Positions 35,430 to 46,700 of a stretch of 64,000 nucleotides of DNA are shown here, piece by piece (within the stretch, counting starts at the first letter, position 1; each line of letters starts with the position of its first letter). This DNA is from Ctenosaura bakeri (taxonomy: Eukaryota; Chordata; Lepidosauria; Squamata; Iguanidae): assembly GCA_948474755.1 (NCBI GenBank), contig CAOLHI010002540.1, positions 371,181 to 435,180 on the forward strand, read 5' to 3'. The position numbers and the translations under genes were made by a program. The notes beneath the pieces are model-generated. The model made no database searches and had not been told where the DNA came from. It saw nothing but the letters and a program-made list of their open reading frames with translations.

Positions 35430-35869
35430 GGCCCTTTTCACACGCAGTTTTTTTTTTTTTGCATGAGCATCCCTTGAGCGTCGCATGAATGGGAGCGTCG
35501 GTCTGTATGACGCACTCCCGCTCATGCGGCGCTCAGAAGCCTAAAGCGGGGCATGCACACATTTTCTTATTTTTGGCTTATTTTTGGCCAAAAATACTGC
35601 ACACTCGCGCAATGCTCACGGTGCCCTCGTGCATTTACCTGCGTGTGGTGCGTCAGCGAGCCGTGGCAATCGCGCTTCCTTCCCCCAGTGCAGCCTACAG
35701 CTCCCAGACTGCACTGTGGAAGGAAGGGGCAGAGCGTAAGCGTGATGGTCACACTACCAGGAAGTGACCTGAGGGACGAAGGAGCAAGGAAGCAGCAGTG
35801 TTTCAGATGAGGCTTCTCACACGAGACACCCCCCTCAGCCGTGCAAATGGGCAACGTGCAAAAAGGGCC
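35430..35869 (+). mobile_element. GGCC-ended TIR element, copy F
   Basis: 440 bp from GGCCCTTTTCACACGCAG to GCAAAAAGGGCC, flanked by TAG and TAA. A long stem joins CTTCCTTCCCCCAGTGCAG with CTGCACTGTGGAAGGAAG (about 35677-35725). The central part has ATTTTTGGC and GCCAAAAAT arms. It is rich in CpG (TTGAGCGTCGC, GGAGCGTCGG). Confidence 0.78.
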
Positions 35870-37200
35870 TAACTCCTAAGATAAGGTAATTCCTAAGGTA
35901 TTTCTAACAAGTGTTACCTATGAGAAAATAAAATCCCAGGCAATGCCAGATAAATATGCTAGTACTATTATGAAAGTAAAAATACATGAACTGCTGCTTC
36001 TACCATGTTCAGAATATCATTCAAGGTCAATTAGTTCTCTGCAATTGTTCTCCTTCCTTCCTTATTTATTTATTATTGATTGATTTAATTTATATCCTGC
36101 TTTTCTTCTACAATATGGGACCCATTCCAGTCTCCCAACACCATTGTTAATGTAACAGATTTTTAATGAGTGAAACTGCCATTAGTTTTTTGTTTTGTTT
36201 TTAGAGTTTCACATGCAGAAAGAAAAAAAAGTTTTCAAATCACATGGAATAGCAGAACTGAACTGTAATCTTGCACATACCTTTTTTATGGTAGATATCA
36301 TGCATGTAATACATGTAAATGCACATATTTCTCAATGAATTATATTATTTTGTAGTAGTAATGTTTTATATCTGGGAAAGTCTTTACTTCTATATGGTGG
36401 TACTTTTATTTCAAGCAACAACATTTGTGAAAGTTTCCATCTTTGCAGAAAATTATTACTCTTAGATCCAAACAACTGAATACCTCTGAGAATGCAGAAA
36501 TTGCCCAGCTCTGATCATGACAATATTGCAGAGTGTTTGGCAAAAAAGTGGGATATAAATTTCAGACATGCATACACACAAATATTCATCAAAATTCTTT
36601 TAGCAATGTAGTATGTGGTAGAAAGTGATAAGCATGGGGTAAGTGTCAACTATTCAGAAAGTTTTCTTCCATTAAACTAATGTCTTCTAGAATTTGGCAA
36701 TAGAATACTAAGATATGTTTACTTCTGCAGTGTGCATGCAAAAGAGGAATAAGAACAATTAAAAAGCAATTCATCAGTATCTGGCAATAATGAGTTATGG
36801 CATGATTTATTGAAATGCCTTTGACAAAATTGCTGTAGCCTATTGGTTAACAACCTGCATATTATGGATCACTATTTTGAAGTTGGAAGGAATAATGAGG
36901 GTGTCAAGCCTACATGGGAATTCTTAGTTGGAAGATCAGAAATGATATGGCAAGGTCCTCTGAAGAACAACTTATCTATTATCTCAAAAATCATTTTGCA
37001 GTATATAGGCTCGAAAGAGTAGAGGTTATCTTAATTTTTTAGAATGAATTCTCAGAAGTTTGCTTTTAAGCATCAACAAACTTTAAATCTCAAGAAATGA
37101 ATTTTGGTTGTAATCCTTTAAGACAGTTACAAATGTGTAACCTGGAGTTATGCATTCATGACTGCTTTGAATTCATGCTTCCTATGTGTTCCCTGTTAGA
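35870..37200. other. unassigned sequence with a minus-strand LINE tail
   Basis: 36058-36140 reads on the minus strand as GGGACCCATATTGTAGAAGA followed by an AT-rich tail, similar to the L1 end near 13500. The remainder shows no feature. Confidence 0.4.
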
Positions 37201-37431
37201 GTCTAAAGACCCTAAATGTACCATCACCCTGTTTGATCTTGAAAGATAAGTGGAGGCCAGCCCTGGTTAGTACTTAATTGGGAAATCACCAACGAATACC
37301 AGGTGCTGTAGGCTGTATTTCAGGCGAAAATACTGGTAATAGTACCTCTGTGCATTAGTTGCTTAAGAAAATCCTATGAAATTCATGGGGTCACCATAGG
37401 TAGACAGGCCACCTAAAGGCACCCACACATC
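37201..37431 (+). repeat. 5S-rRNA-derived SINE (5S-Sauria type)
   Basis: Positions 37201-37315 align with vertebrate 5S rRNA over its whole length. ACCATCACCCTGTTTGATCT corresponds to ACCACCCTG...GATCT. The internal promoter region is recognisable as AAGATAAGTGGAGG and CTGGTTAGTACTTAATTGGG, and the end as ATACCAGGTGCTGTAGGCT. A non-5S body follows, then a Bov-B-like tail (GGGGTCACCATAGGTAGACA...AAAGGCACCCACACA). Substitutions in the box regions and the fused tail show a retroposed SINE, not a 5S gene. SINEs of this design are known from Anolis. Confidence 0.88.
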
Positions 37432-38045
37432 CACATGGATTTACTAGTTTAGGAGACACATAGGGACAGTAAAAGTCCTCAATCCCTACTTAACTGGCAT
37501 CAGCTGCTACAATGGAAAGGGGTGTGTTCCTCTGCTGATCAGGAAGCAGCTGACTGACCTTTCCATGCCCCCCTCCATGTGTGAGTTGTCTCTAGTGCAA
37601 GGGAGGATTACAACAGGGACCCTCTCACACCAGAGATCCCTTATAGGAGGGGCCAACAGTCAGCTGCTTCCCAATTGACAGGGAAACAGTGGCCACTGTC
37701 CAGTAACTGGGGATAAGGAAGGCAGGCTGGAAATTACTGCATAGCTATATTACTATGGTGGCCACCATTCATAACAGCCCAAATCAATTCCAGTCATATG
37801 CTCTACAATCTAGAATGCTCTGCTGCATGCAATGTTTCCATAATGGATTTGCAGAGGTTCTTCAGAAAATAAATCAGTATGGAGGGACTTTGAGAACTAC
37901 TATCTAGGATTTCAGGTAAAGCTTTGATTGGTTTGTCCTGGGAAGTCTTCTTCCTCTGAAGAGTCATTGACCTTGATGAGGATGATTGAAGGACAGAACT
38001 GCTTTCTGGAGCCTTGCACAACTCCTTCATAATCTTGGGTTTCCT
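37432..38045. other. unassigned sequence
   Basis: No recognised feature. There is a weak inverted relationship between AGGGACCCTCTC and nearby text, too short to call. Confidence 0.35.
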
Positions 38046-38049
38046 GGAA

Positions 38050-38098
38050 CAATATTTATTTATTTATCTATCTATCTATCTATTTATTTATTTATTTT
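38050..38098. repeat. (TATT)n/(TATC)n microsatellite
   Basis: TATT units flank a block of four TATC units. Confidence 0.9.
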
Positions 38099-38279
38099 TA
38101 TATCATTCAATTACATGACATTATTGGTGATCAACTTCATAAAGAGATTGTATATGTTTTAACAATTTTAATTTTTTCAAAGACTTCTTAACATTATTGT
38201 CAGTAAACTTACTGGGTGACTTCAGCAAAATCGTCATCTCTCACTTTAATCTCATCTACTGTTTAGTTTAGAAATGGAA

Positions 38280-38790
38280 TTTTTGAATCAAGCCATTAGA
38301 GAAGATACTGAAGTCAGAAAAGTTAGAATTAGAAAAGGTGAATTTAAACTAAGAGCCTTGATTGATAATGTGGTGAATATGCTCCAAAACCAATTAGAAT
38401 CTATATAAAAGTTTCAAGATGAAATAAAAGAATTTGGAAATCTAGCAGGTTTGAAGATAAACAAGGAAAAGACCAAAATCCTGACCAAGAATATGAATAC
38501 CTGGAACAAGAACAAATTATAATTGAAAACTGGCTTTTAAATTGAAAAGAAAGTTAAATATCTAGATTATTACCATACTAGTCAACTATGTGATAATAAT
38601 AGAAGATAAATTAAGAATGATATGGGAAAAGAGCAAAAACTGAATTTGTCTTTAGGAACAATCTCAGCAATAAAAATAAATGTCCTTCGTAAGATGATAT
38701 TTCTTTTCCAAATGATTCCAATATTGACTAAAGAAACATCATTTATGCATTTATTAATTACAAAAACTTGTCCCAAATTGATTCTGCTAG
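38280..38790 (+). mobile_element. L1 LINE, internal ORF2 fragment
   Basis: The translation follows the L1 reverse-transcriptase region. A piece near 38355-38375 reads ALIDNVV in place of the catalytic (A)FADD motif. Then come EFGNLAGLKINKEKTKIL (about 38430-38483), a VKYL-like piece near 38555, and SAIKINVLRKMIFLFQMIPI (about 38667-38730). Loss of the FADD aspartates and in-frame stops show an inactive fragment. Both ends are truncated. Confidence 0.8.
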
Positions 38791-39539
38791 TTTGCGCAGA
38801 ACTAGAGTGTTGCAAACAGAAGTTGGAAGAATCTGTGTTTGAGCTATATGCTTCTCATGTTTTCCCTCCAATTAACTCTACATTGGCTCCTTAATTCATA
38901 TGTATGCATGCGTTTCTGAGTTTACCAGTTTACCAACTGAGATGTAGAATTTACAGAGCAAGTAGAGGAGAGTGTTTCAATTGCCTTTTCAATAATAGAG
39001 GTATAAAAGAAATGCACAGAGGGGAGCAGTGCAGGTGTTTCTACAAAGCCAACTATATTGCCACTGATATAAAAATGAATAATTATCAGTTAATAATACC
39101 ATTGCTGAGAGTAACATTTGATCCTGACTATTGATTTAATGATGTTTCTGTGGCATAATTATATTCTAGCAATTAGAAGACTAAAACAGTGTGGATTATG
39201 GGAGTGTTGTTTTCTTTGTAGCTCTCTCACCATCTGAAGCCTCATCAAGGACAGAGGAAAACAACAGGAACTGTGAACTTTTGTGTAAAACAGAGCACAA
39301 AATATAATTATCATAGTGACACTGTATAATGAGACTGATATTTAAATAGAGCTAGTCATTGCAGAAGAATGAGATTACCAGACTAAAGCTCAGGCTGCAT
39401 AGCCTGTTGTATTAGTGCTCGTGGCAATTATGTATCTCCCCTATTCCCTCCATTCTTTAGCTGATCACCACTGTTGGCACAATCTTCCCCTCACATTCTT
39501 ACTACTTTAAGACACAGGACACACATTCAACATTCAGAT
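38791..39539. other. unassigned sequence
   Basis: Probably continues the L1 remnant at first, then nothing recognisable. Confidence 0.35.
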
Positions 39540-39960
39540 AGTTCAAAAGCTTTTCAAAGAGTGTACTGTTATTAAATTATTAAAATGCAATTAAACTATC
39601 CATTGATTTACAATTTAAAAGAAATCCATTATAAGACAAAAGATTAAAGTCAATTAAACAGTTCTTTGTTAGAAGTCCATTGCAGTCAGTTCCTCTTGGA
39701 ATAGTTCGACTCGATGTTAGGACAGCAAAAATGGACGACCTGATCTCAATAGGGAGGAAATTCCAAAGTCTGGTAACAGCCACCAAATAGACCTTCTCCT
39801 ATGTTCCTGGCAAACTATCTACGAAGTTGGTGATACTGAGAAGATCCTCCAAGTACACATCTTCAGTGTGGGAAAGGGTGCAATCATTATTGCTCTCTGA
39901 AAAGCACAGAGAAGAGTTCCCAAATCCATTCTCAATTACCTCCTTTCTCATCTCAAGACC
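39540..39960 (-). mobile_element. CR1/L2-like LINE, 3' end fragment
   Basis: The minus-strand translation gives VAVTRLWNFLPIEIRSS (about 39735-39786), the conserved R-LWN-LP-E-R ending of this LINE group, also seen at 11160-11830. It is followed by an AT-rich 3' region toward 39540. A dead fragment. Confidence 0.6.
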
Positions 39961-40134
39961 AATCAGATCTTCTCTGACTTGGCTTCACCACTGCTAAAGG
40001 ATTAAACTTTACCAGGACATTAGGTTGGTGAAGTCAAGTTTCAACATTCTCCATGGCTGACCTTACCATGGGGCAGAATGACCTGACCATCTCAGACAGA
40101 AAATTTGAGATGTCATAAAATGGCAGCAAGTCTG

Positions 40135-40278
40135 AGGGCCTTTCTACACTACACTAGTGATATTAGCACTACATAGTGCTTTTCTTCCACTTTCAACATC
40201 CTGTGGAATTCTGGGGCTTGTAGATACTGATGCCAAAGACCTCTCTGGCTGAGAATTCTAAATGCACCCCCTAAACTG
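40135..40278. mobile_element. GGCC MITE, first half only
   Basis: Runs from AGGGCCTTTCTACACTAC through TTCCACTTTCAACATCCTGT and CTCTGGCTGAGAATTC to CCCCCTAAACTG at the MITE centre. There it meets gypsy gag sequence (GGAGGAAGCAGG). The missing part starts at exactly the base where the half at 21647-21720 begins. Together they would make about 212-215 bp, against 196-203 for intact copies. Confidence 0.8.
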
Positions 40279-40589
40279 GGAGGAAGCAGGCTAGCTGGCT
40301 TTTGCAGTTGATCCAGCTACTCCTGAAGACTGCCTACAGCTGCAGTCAGCTGGGCAACTTGAGCCACCAGGATTTGATTTTGTTACTGCAGAGTTTCCAC
40401 TGTCTCAGCAGCTTTAAATTAGGAGTTGCTGCCAATCTGTCCCATTTTGGAGGCCAGCCAGGAGTTCCAGTTGAAAGCAGAGCCTGTTGGGTAGCTGGGG
40501 CAGTAGAAGCAGAAGCTTACCAGTCAGGCAGTTATATTTCTCTGGGTTCCAGCAGTCCAGGTCAACATGGCAAAGCAATAAATCCCAGG
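40279..40589 (-). mobile_element. Ty3/gypsy gag N-terminus and leader, degraded
   Basis: The minus-strand translation near the LTR gives LLEPREI and LPDW (about 40520-40560), typical of the start of chromovirus gag. A coiled-coil-like stretch follows, QNQILVAQVAQLTAAVGSLQ (about 40330-40390), ending before the proline-rich linker. Stops are present. It has the same strand and order as the gag/pol fragment at 18470-21646, which begins just after that linker. Confidence 0.75.
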
Positions 40590-40987
40590 TGTCAGTCCAA
40601 AGGAGTGACAAGTGGTGTGGTTAGCAATTAAGCAGGGTTGAAGGTCCTTCAGAAACACAAGCCAGGAATCAGGAAACAAAAGGAATTGCTTCCTCCAGAA
40701 GGATTACTTATCAGCAACATCCTTGTTGGAGATATACTGTTATATTTATGGTCTGGCAACCTCTCTCCTCTTTGTTTGAATAATGAGCATCTGATATTTA
40801 AAGTCTCTGAATGCCATAAGGCCTCCTTCTGCTGTCTATGCTCAATTGTGGTAGGTATTGTTGAGTCCATTTTTGTGTGGTTGCTACAGAGGGTCTCTGT
40901 CTGTCTCAAGAACTGGCATGTGCTCCTGTCCTTCTGCTTCACTGTCTGTCAGAGTCTGATTCTGGGTCCTGAGACTAAGGCATGACA
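40590..40987 (-). mobile_element. Ty3/gypsy 5' LTR (398 bp)
   Basis: On the minus strand the LTR begins TGTCATGCCTTAGTCTCAGG at 40987 and ends GGACTGACA at 40590, giving TG...CA ends. A TATA-like CATAAATATAAC lies near 40740-40752. The sequence immediately inside (CCTGGGATTTATTGC) would be the primer-binding region. I found no matching LTR near 18.4 kb. Confidence 0.7.
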
Positions 40988-41113
40988 TTCTGAGGCTGAA
41001 AGGGTGTGACTTGCCCGAGGTTACTCAGTGGGTTTCCATGGCTGAACAGTGATTCAAACTTTGTTTTCCAATCATAATCCAACTCAAACAATTACACCAT
41101 CCTGGCTCTCCCC
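40988..41113 (-). repeat. Sauria SINE head, interrupted at the LTR edge
   Basis: TTCTGAGGCTGAAAGGGTGT, GACTTGCCCGAGGTTACTCA and CACCATCCTGGCTCTCC are the complement of the SINE's 5' two thirds. It starts exactly at the outer LTR boundary, so the gypsy element probably inserted into this SINE. The other SINE piece is not found near 18.4 kb. Confidence 0.75.
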
Positions 41114-42064
41114 AAAAATACATTTTCCCCAAATTTATAAAAAAAACTATATAAGAAACGGGTTGTTTTAAAATGTAATACTGTATACAGTATCAAAATA
41201 TTGTCATTTTTGACCTTAATTGCTTTTCTTTCCTTATGGGATGAATCCTTTATCCCTTCTATACATGTACTAGAGTACTACAAGGAGTTAGATTATTTAT
41301 GCTGATTATGATTTTACCTGCTGTTAATAAACTGGTAAAACCAAATATGTTATTTCACTTCAGGATCTTGTTTGTAACAAAAACACAGATTTTAAAAAGG
41401 AAATGTAGTTTGCATTATCTGAATAAACTACACTTATACAAAACATGATAATTTTATGTCAAAAGTATACATAATATATTTGATTTCCTGAAGCAATAAC
41501 ATGTCTCTCAGTATGTAGGGGATGCTAATTTCACTTCCCCCCCCATTTTTAAACCTGCTTCTCTTCAATTAAAAAACAATTGGGAAAAATGTTTTTCCCC
41601 CATGGCTTCAACTGGGATAGAGATACATATGCACCACAGAGTGCAGGACAAGAAGGGCAAATTTGACACATGGGAATACCCACTTGCTTTAACAAAATTC
41701 ATTTCCTTTGGGTGATAGGAAAGCCTTCATAAAATGCAAAATATCAGTTCTAGAAGACAGTGATTAAGAAAATGAGCTTTAAGTCAGAAAACACCTGATT
41801 TTAATTTTGCCTCTCCAATAACTTGGCAGGCGGCCTCAATAAGCTAATATGATTGAACTTCAGTTGTTATTTGAAATACGAAGGTAAAATTTATGTTCTT
41901 ATATGTAATATTTTTTTGTAATTGAACCAAAGAAAATGTTTCCCAATGGTCTAAGGTTGTCTCTCATCCACCTACTAATTTGGGCCACACCTTCAGGAAG
42001 ACTGCTACATCTCAGGATTTCAACCATGCCCTGGAACCCTACCTAATGTTGACCAACCTTAAAA
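41114..42064. other. unassigned AT-rich sequence
   Basis: No recognised element or gene. Confidence 0.4.
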
Positions 42065-42215
42065 CAAGGATAGGGAAGTTTTGTCCTTACAATGTCAAAA
42101 CCTAACAGCTCACACCAGCCCCAATCAAAATGGCTGATGGTAATGGATTCTGAGATTTATAATCCAAAACATCTGAAGTGCCAAAGTTTTTCCATTTCTG
42201 CCTTACAATCTAATG
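42065..42215. mobile_element. small TIR element (MITE)
   Basis: AAGGATAGGGAAGTTTTGTC on the left pairs loosely with CAAAGTTTTTCCATTTCTGCCTT on the right. The middle has a CAAAATGGCTGATGG core flanked by weakly complementary arms. It resembles a common reptile MITE built as an inverted repeat. The family is not assigned. Confidence 0.5.
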
Positions 42216-42236
42216 TATATTGGTGACTGTGAACAT

Positions 42237-42427
42237 CCAGCATGGTGTAGTGGTTTGAACATTGGACTATGAGCTTGGAGACCAGGGTCTGATTCCCCAC
42301 TTGGTGACAGAAACCCACTGGGTGACCTTGGGCACATCACATACTCTCAGCACCAGAAAAACCTGTGACAGATTCACCTTAGGGTCATCATAAGTCAGGA
42401 AAAATTTGAAGGCACACAACAACAAAA
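42237..42427 (+). repeat. Sauria SINE, full length
   Basis: The best copy in the window. The tRNA-like head is CAGCATGGTGTAGTGGTTTG (A box) and GACCAGGGTCTGATTCCCC (B box). The body contains CCCACTGGGTGACCTTGGGC and CCTTAGGGTCATCATAAGTC. The tail is TTGAAGGCACACAACAACAA. Transcription would be by RNA polymerase III. The tail resembles the Bov-B 3' end, the presumed mobilising LINE. Confidence 0.88.
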
Positions 42428-42689
42428 ATCTTTTTGACACTTTTATGTTAGATATCCTCCTCCTTGTAACATTCCCAAATATATGTAACTCTCACTATAG
42501 TTGAGGCTTTCAATTATATTTACACTGAGAAGGCACACAACAACAACAATAACAGTGTAAAGCCCTAAAAAAAAATGCAATGCATTGCAGCTGCATGCCA
42601 AAGGAACCATTTTCCTTTGATGTGCAGCTGTGCGTATGCAAGAATTCTCATTAATATGGGAGAAATACACAGTCTGTTAATACAGCAGA

Positions 42690-43740
42690 AACTGTATATT
42701 CCAGGAAGATGTTTATATCAATTCTGCTGAATGCAGAAAAGTGAGCTATTGTGAATGTGGTATTGATGTAATTGCCACCTACTTGAAATGCAAAACCACC
42801 ACCAAACCAATCCAATTGATACTTTACCATGTTATACACCCCCACTTGATGGCACGATTGGCAATTGACATTATTTAATTGGCACAAAATCTAAATCATA
42901 CACTGTTATGGCTGAAAAGCCATGCTGGCAAAAAGGACTAGCTGAACACATGCAGAAGTAGGTCTGATGGGACCTCAGGGCATGGTCAGGTCATATCATT
43001 TGGGAAGCTATGGTGCTGATCAGCTAGGAATAATTCCCTCAATGACCCAATCCAACACAATAACACACAAAATTGCCTCAACAGAACAACCGATGGCCAT
43101 CAACCTGTTCCCTCTTCCCCCAAAAACTCTCCTTTGTTTCCTCACCTGCCCAGATGTTAAGAAGCTATCATGATTCTCATCAATGCTTTGTCACCTAATG
43201 ATAAGACTATTAGCCTGTTCCAGACCCCATTGTTTGCTCTGCTAGAGAGCCATTAACACCTTCCTCTTCTGGGCAGAAAAAGGGTATTTAAACTGCGACT
43301 CTGAGTCAGGAAATTGATAGTACACTGAGCATAGGCCATCACTCTGCTGCTCAGATTCCCATTCTTGTGGTACCCTAGGACCCCTAGTCTGAGCCATATC
43401 GCTTCATCTCTTCTCTTCAGGATGGGTAAATATTGCCCGCTTGATCCCATCTTCTTGCTGTCCAATTTTTCCTTCCTTTATTTTGGTTAGCCTTGTGTGA
43501 TTGTAAGACTGCTTGAATCTTGTATTTGCTTATGATTTTCCTCCATAAAAACATTCTTTGAATCTCTAACTGGTATCCCTGCATTAGTACTGGTATACAA
43601 AGATGGAAAGATCCTGTAAGGTTACCCCTTGTCTTGCAGGCCTCCCTTTTTCATCTATAATTCCACACAGTTCCACAGAGGCACTGGAACCATGGGTAGA
43701 CCTCTGAATCACCTACTTTTTTGGGTAACATAGCAGTAGC
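42690..43740 (+). mobile_element. LTR-like repeat, copy 3
   Basis: The most complete of three copies. Shared blocks are TGTTATACACCCCCACTTGA (42831), GACCTCAGGGCATGGTCAGG (42971), TTTGTTTCCTCACCTGCCCA (43136), TATA-like TATTTAAA (43285-43292), GACTGCTTGAATCTTGTATT (43508), CATAAAAAC (about 43543), and CTGCATTAGTACTGGTATAC (43580). It ends near TTTTTTGGGTAACATA. The layout (promoter, about 250 bases, polyadenylation signal, short end) fits an LTR. Confidence 0.6.
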
Positions 43741-46700
43741 TCTATGAGGGCTCAACTGGGCCTTGTTGTAAAGCCCAACTAATCACTACAGCGAAGCAGG
43801 GACTGACAGAAGACTGATCAGTATGCATTGACAAATATTCAGGCAATTTGCAGTAGAACAGCAAGTATCACCTATCTCATAGCTCCAAGATTGAAAAGTC
43901 TAAGTTAATTGCTGAAATGAATTATTGGGGAATACCAGGGGTGGATTTTTGTGCAAACAAACTTGAGAGCTTGGTTTAGGTCCAAACAAATATGTTTGTA
44001 GCAGGCATGTATTCCTTAACTTTTAGTGTATGTCTCCCTAACTGAGCCATTATTCTGTATTCTATTGGTGGATCTTAAACAAAGATCCCAAAGAAAGGTC
44101 TTTAAACTGATGATCTAAGGAAAAATAACACAGCCCTCATTGCTGCCTACTAGCTCTCTTGCCAAATATATGGAATAGAGGACTCAAATGACCAGTTTGA
44201 CCGGTTTCAAATTTATTTACTTTGTATACTGACTACATTGTGTACAGAGTTAGGCATCTAATTCTTTGCAGATACTGTTGTCTAAGGAGGCAACTTTCTT
44301 GTCAATGCACAATTCATAATTTAGGATTAATCCTGTGCCAGATTTACACATTGTTTCCCCCTCCACAGGAAGGAAACAGCATATTATTTTTCTGCAGAAA
44401 ATGGTGCTTTTCAGCACAAACTTTTACTAATAAGTCCTGAACTTCAAAGATTCTTATCCATTTAAGATGCTTCTCATCAAGTTTTCCTTTCACTCAAGAA
44501 ACATTTATGTGTGAGAGTTTGAAAGTGTTTGAGTGTGTCTCTGTGTGTTCTATAATATTCTTTGGATCACTAAGAGGTACTGCACAAGATGTTTAGGTTA
44601 AACTTGTCTACTTATTACAGGCATCACAATTATTTTTTTTAATCTTTCTTGCAAGTTTGCATATCCTAAGCAACCAGCACACAGCAACATTGCCTGCACT
44701 CATTTACTTCATAGATTATAGCTTGATTACTTTGTATCATTAAAAAAAAAATAAAGACAATAGGCATCCTGTTTTGTTTATTGCTTTTTTAAATATACCC
44801 AAACTGGAGCTACTTTGATTCTGAAGGAAGAAAATTCACTAATGAACCAATCAAGAATAGGCTTCCATATGAATTGGGGACCTACATCAGTTTGTTGTTG
44901 AAAATTCTGACTCCCAGAGACATACTGTTATTTGCACTAAAGGTGTAATTTACTGGAAGCACCTAACAGCCAGGTAGGAGAATTTCTCCAAGTGTAACAT
45001 TTTTACCCAGAGGTCCAGCAATGCACAAGACCTTCTTTCACCCAAACATCTCAGTATGATAGGCAATTTCTTCATGAAACAGACACTATCCTTGAGCATG
45101 GACAAAGTCCTTTCCCACTAAACTTATCTAAATGCAATCAAGAATCACACATTTCTTATTAACTATCAGGTTTTTCAGGAAAGACTTTTAGTCAGGCTTG
45201 TGTGACTGGCAGCTTTTCTTTTTAGGAATTAAGTTCTGTGTCATCCCAATTTGGGGGCTGTGCTGAATGGAATTGTGTGCTGCCTTAAAACACTGCCATT
45301 GAAATGTGCTTTAAGGCTACAAGTCCTCACTGGCATGCTAAGTTTCCACTAGAATTTTCAACTGACATTCAGTAGAAGTATTGGCGAGCAAGGGTGGTTT
45401 CCAGATAATGGCTCTCGTATGATTTCTTCTAAAAGCAGCAGGCTACAAGCGCTGGAGCAAGCAGGATTTCTCTGACGGAACTGCTGATGTGCAGCAAACC
45501 TTTTCAAGTCAGGAGCCAGCTCTTCAGACTGAATGCTTGTTGGCAAACTGCTGAATTGCAGGAGATTTTCAGCTTATTATGGGAGCTGGTTTTGACACTA
45601 TTGCCCATGCTGCTGCAGCCTATTCACTGAAGAATCAGCACTCTCCAATCCAGAATGGCAGCTGAAGCAGAGAGCTCACTACATTTTGTTCCACTGCTTC
45701 CAAACCACCCTTCGGTTTTACCACTCAGGCATGAGAAGGGGGGGGGGACCTCACAGAGTGAAAAATGCAAAAGAAAATGGCATTCTAATAAATGGTTTGA
45801 CTTTTGAGTATAAATACATAATTGGCTAAATCAGAGGCAATTCCAGAAGGTGCATAGACTGGGTATTTCTTAAAGTCACAAAAATAGCAAAACTCTCTCT
45901 CTTCCTTCCCTCCATTGCCTCTATTCTCATCTTACATCATCAAAACTAGGGCATGAGAGGGGGAATCTGTTTCATCAAGTTTTGTTCAGTAGATTTTATC
46001 CAATTCCACACCTCTCTGACTGAACACAGAACTGGATACAATTTCCATTTGGAAATGTGTACCTTTTGGAGTTCACCATGCATTCCATGAAAGAAAGAAG
46101 AAACTATGTATTAAATGGGATAGATACATTCTGAAAATGAGCAACAGCCCCTAATACTGCATTTTTTGAAAACTATATACAAATCTATGTTGGTCAATGT
46201 GTGGGTGGCGTGCCCATTGATGTCCATTTTGAAAATCTGCAGAAAAAGATTTTGTTTTTTTTTTCTGTTCAGTAAACTCTACACTTATCTGAAAGGCAGT
46301 ATGAGGGAATAGGTGTGACTGGGCATACCACCCCTATTGTTAGCTCTGAGTACCCAATGAGTGCACTGTGTTGAGGGGTCCCTTACCTTCACTAGAAGTA
46401 TAAAGGGATATTGAAAACAAAATAATTTTGCAGTTTGCGAGAGTTTGGCTGAAACACGTTGTTCTTGACACATTTGGACAGCCTGTTGAGTGTTCTCCAT
46501 GTCCTTTGAGAATGCACAGGTGCACAGAGATTCAAGTATACAGTGACCACAAAAGCATAAATAATGGAAAATACACTAACAACCCACCCACTGCTGCTGT
46601 GTTTAAATGGTTCTTAAAATGAGACAACATTAATTATAGTTTTAATATTTATTCATTTACAAGATGTGTGCATGTCCCTATGTGTACACTTTCTCATTTA

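Noticed and set aside
37201..37315. A functional 5S rRNA gene
   Set aside because: Many substitutions, including in the internal promoter boxes, no poly-T terminator after the 5S part, and a fused SINE body and tail.
40302..40631. 109-codon + strand open frame
   Set aside because: It is antisense to gypsy gag and the LTR edge, which account for the sequence on the minus strand.
42237..42310. A tRNA gene
   Set aside because: A and B boxes are present but no cloverleaf can be completed. The sequence continues into a SINE body, and several diverged copies exist in the window.
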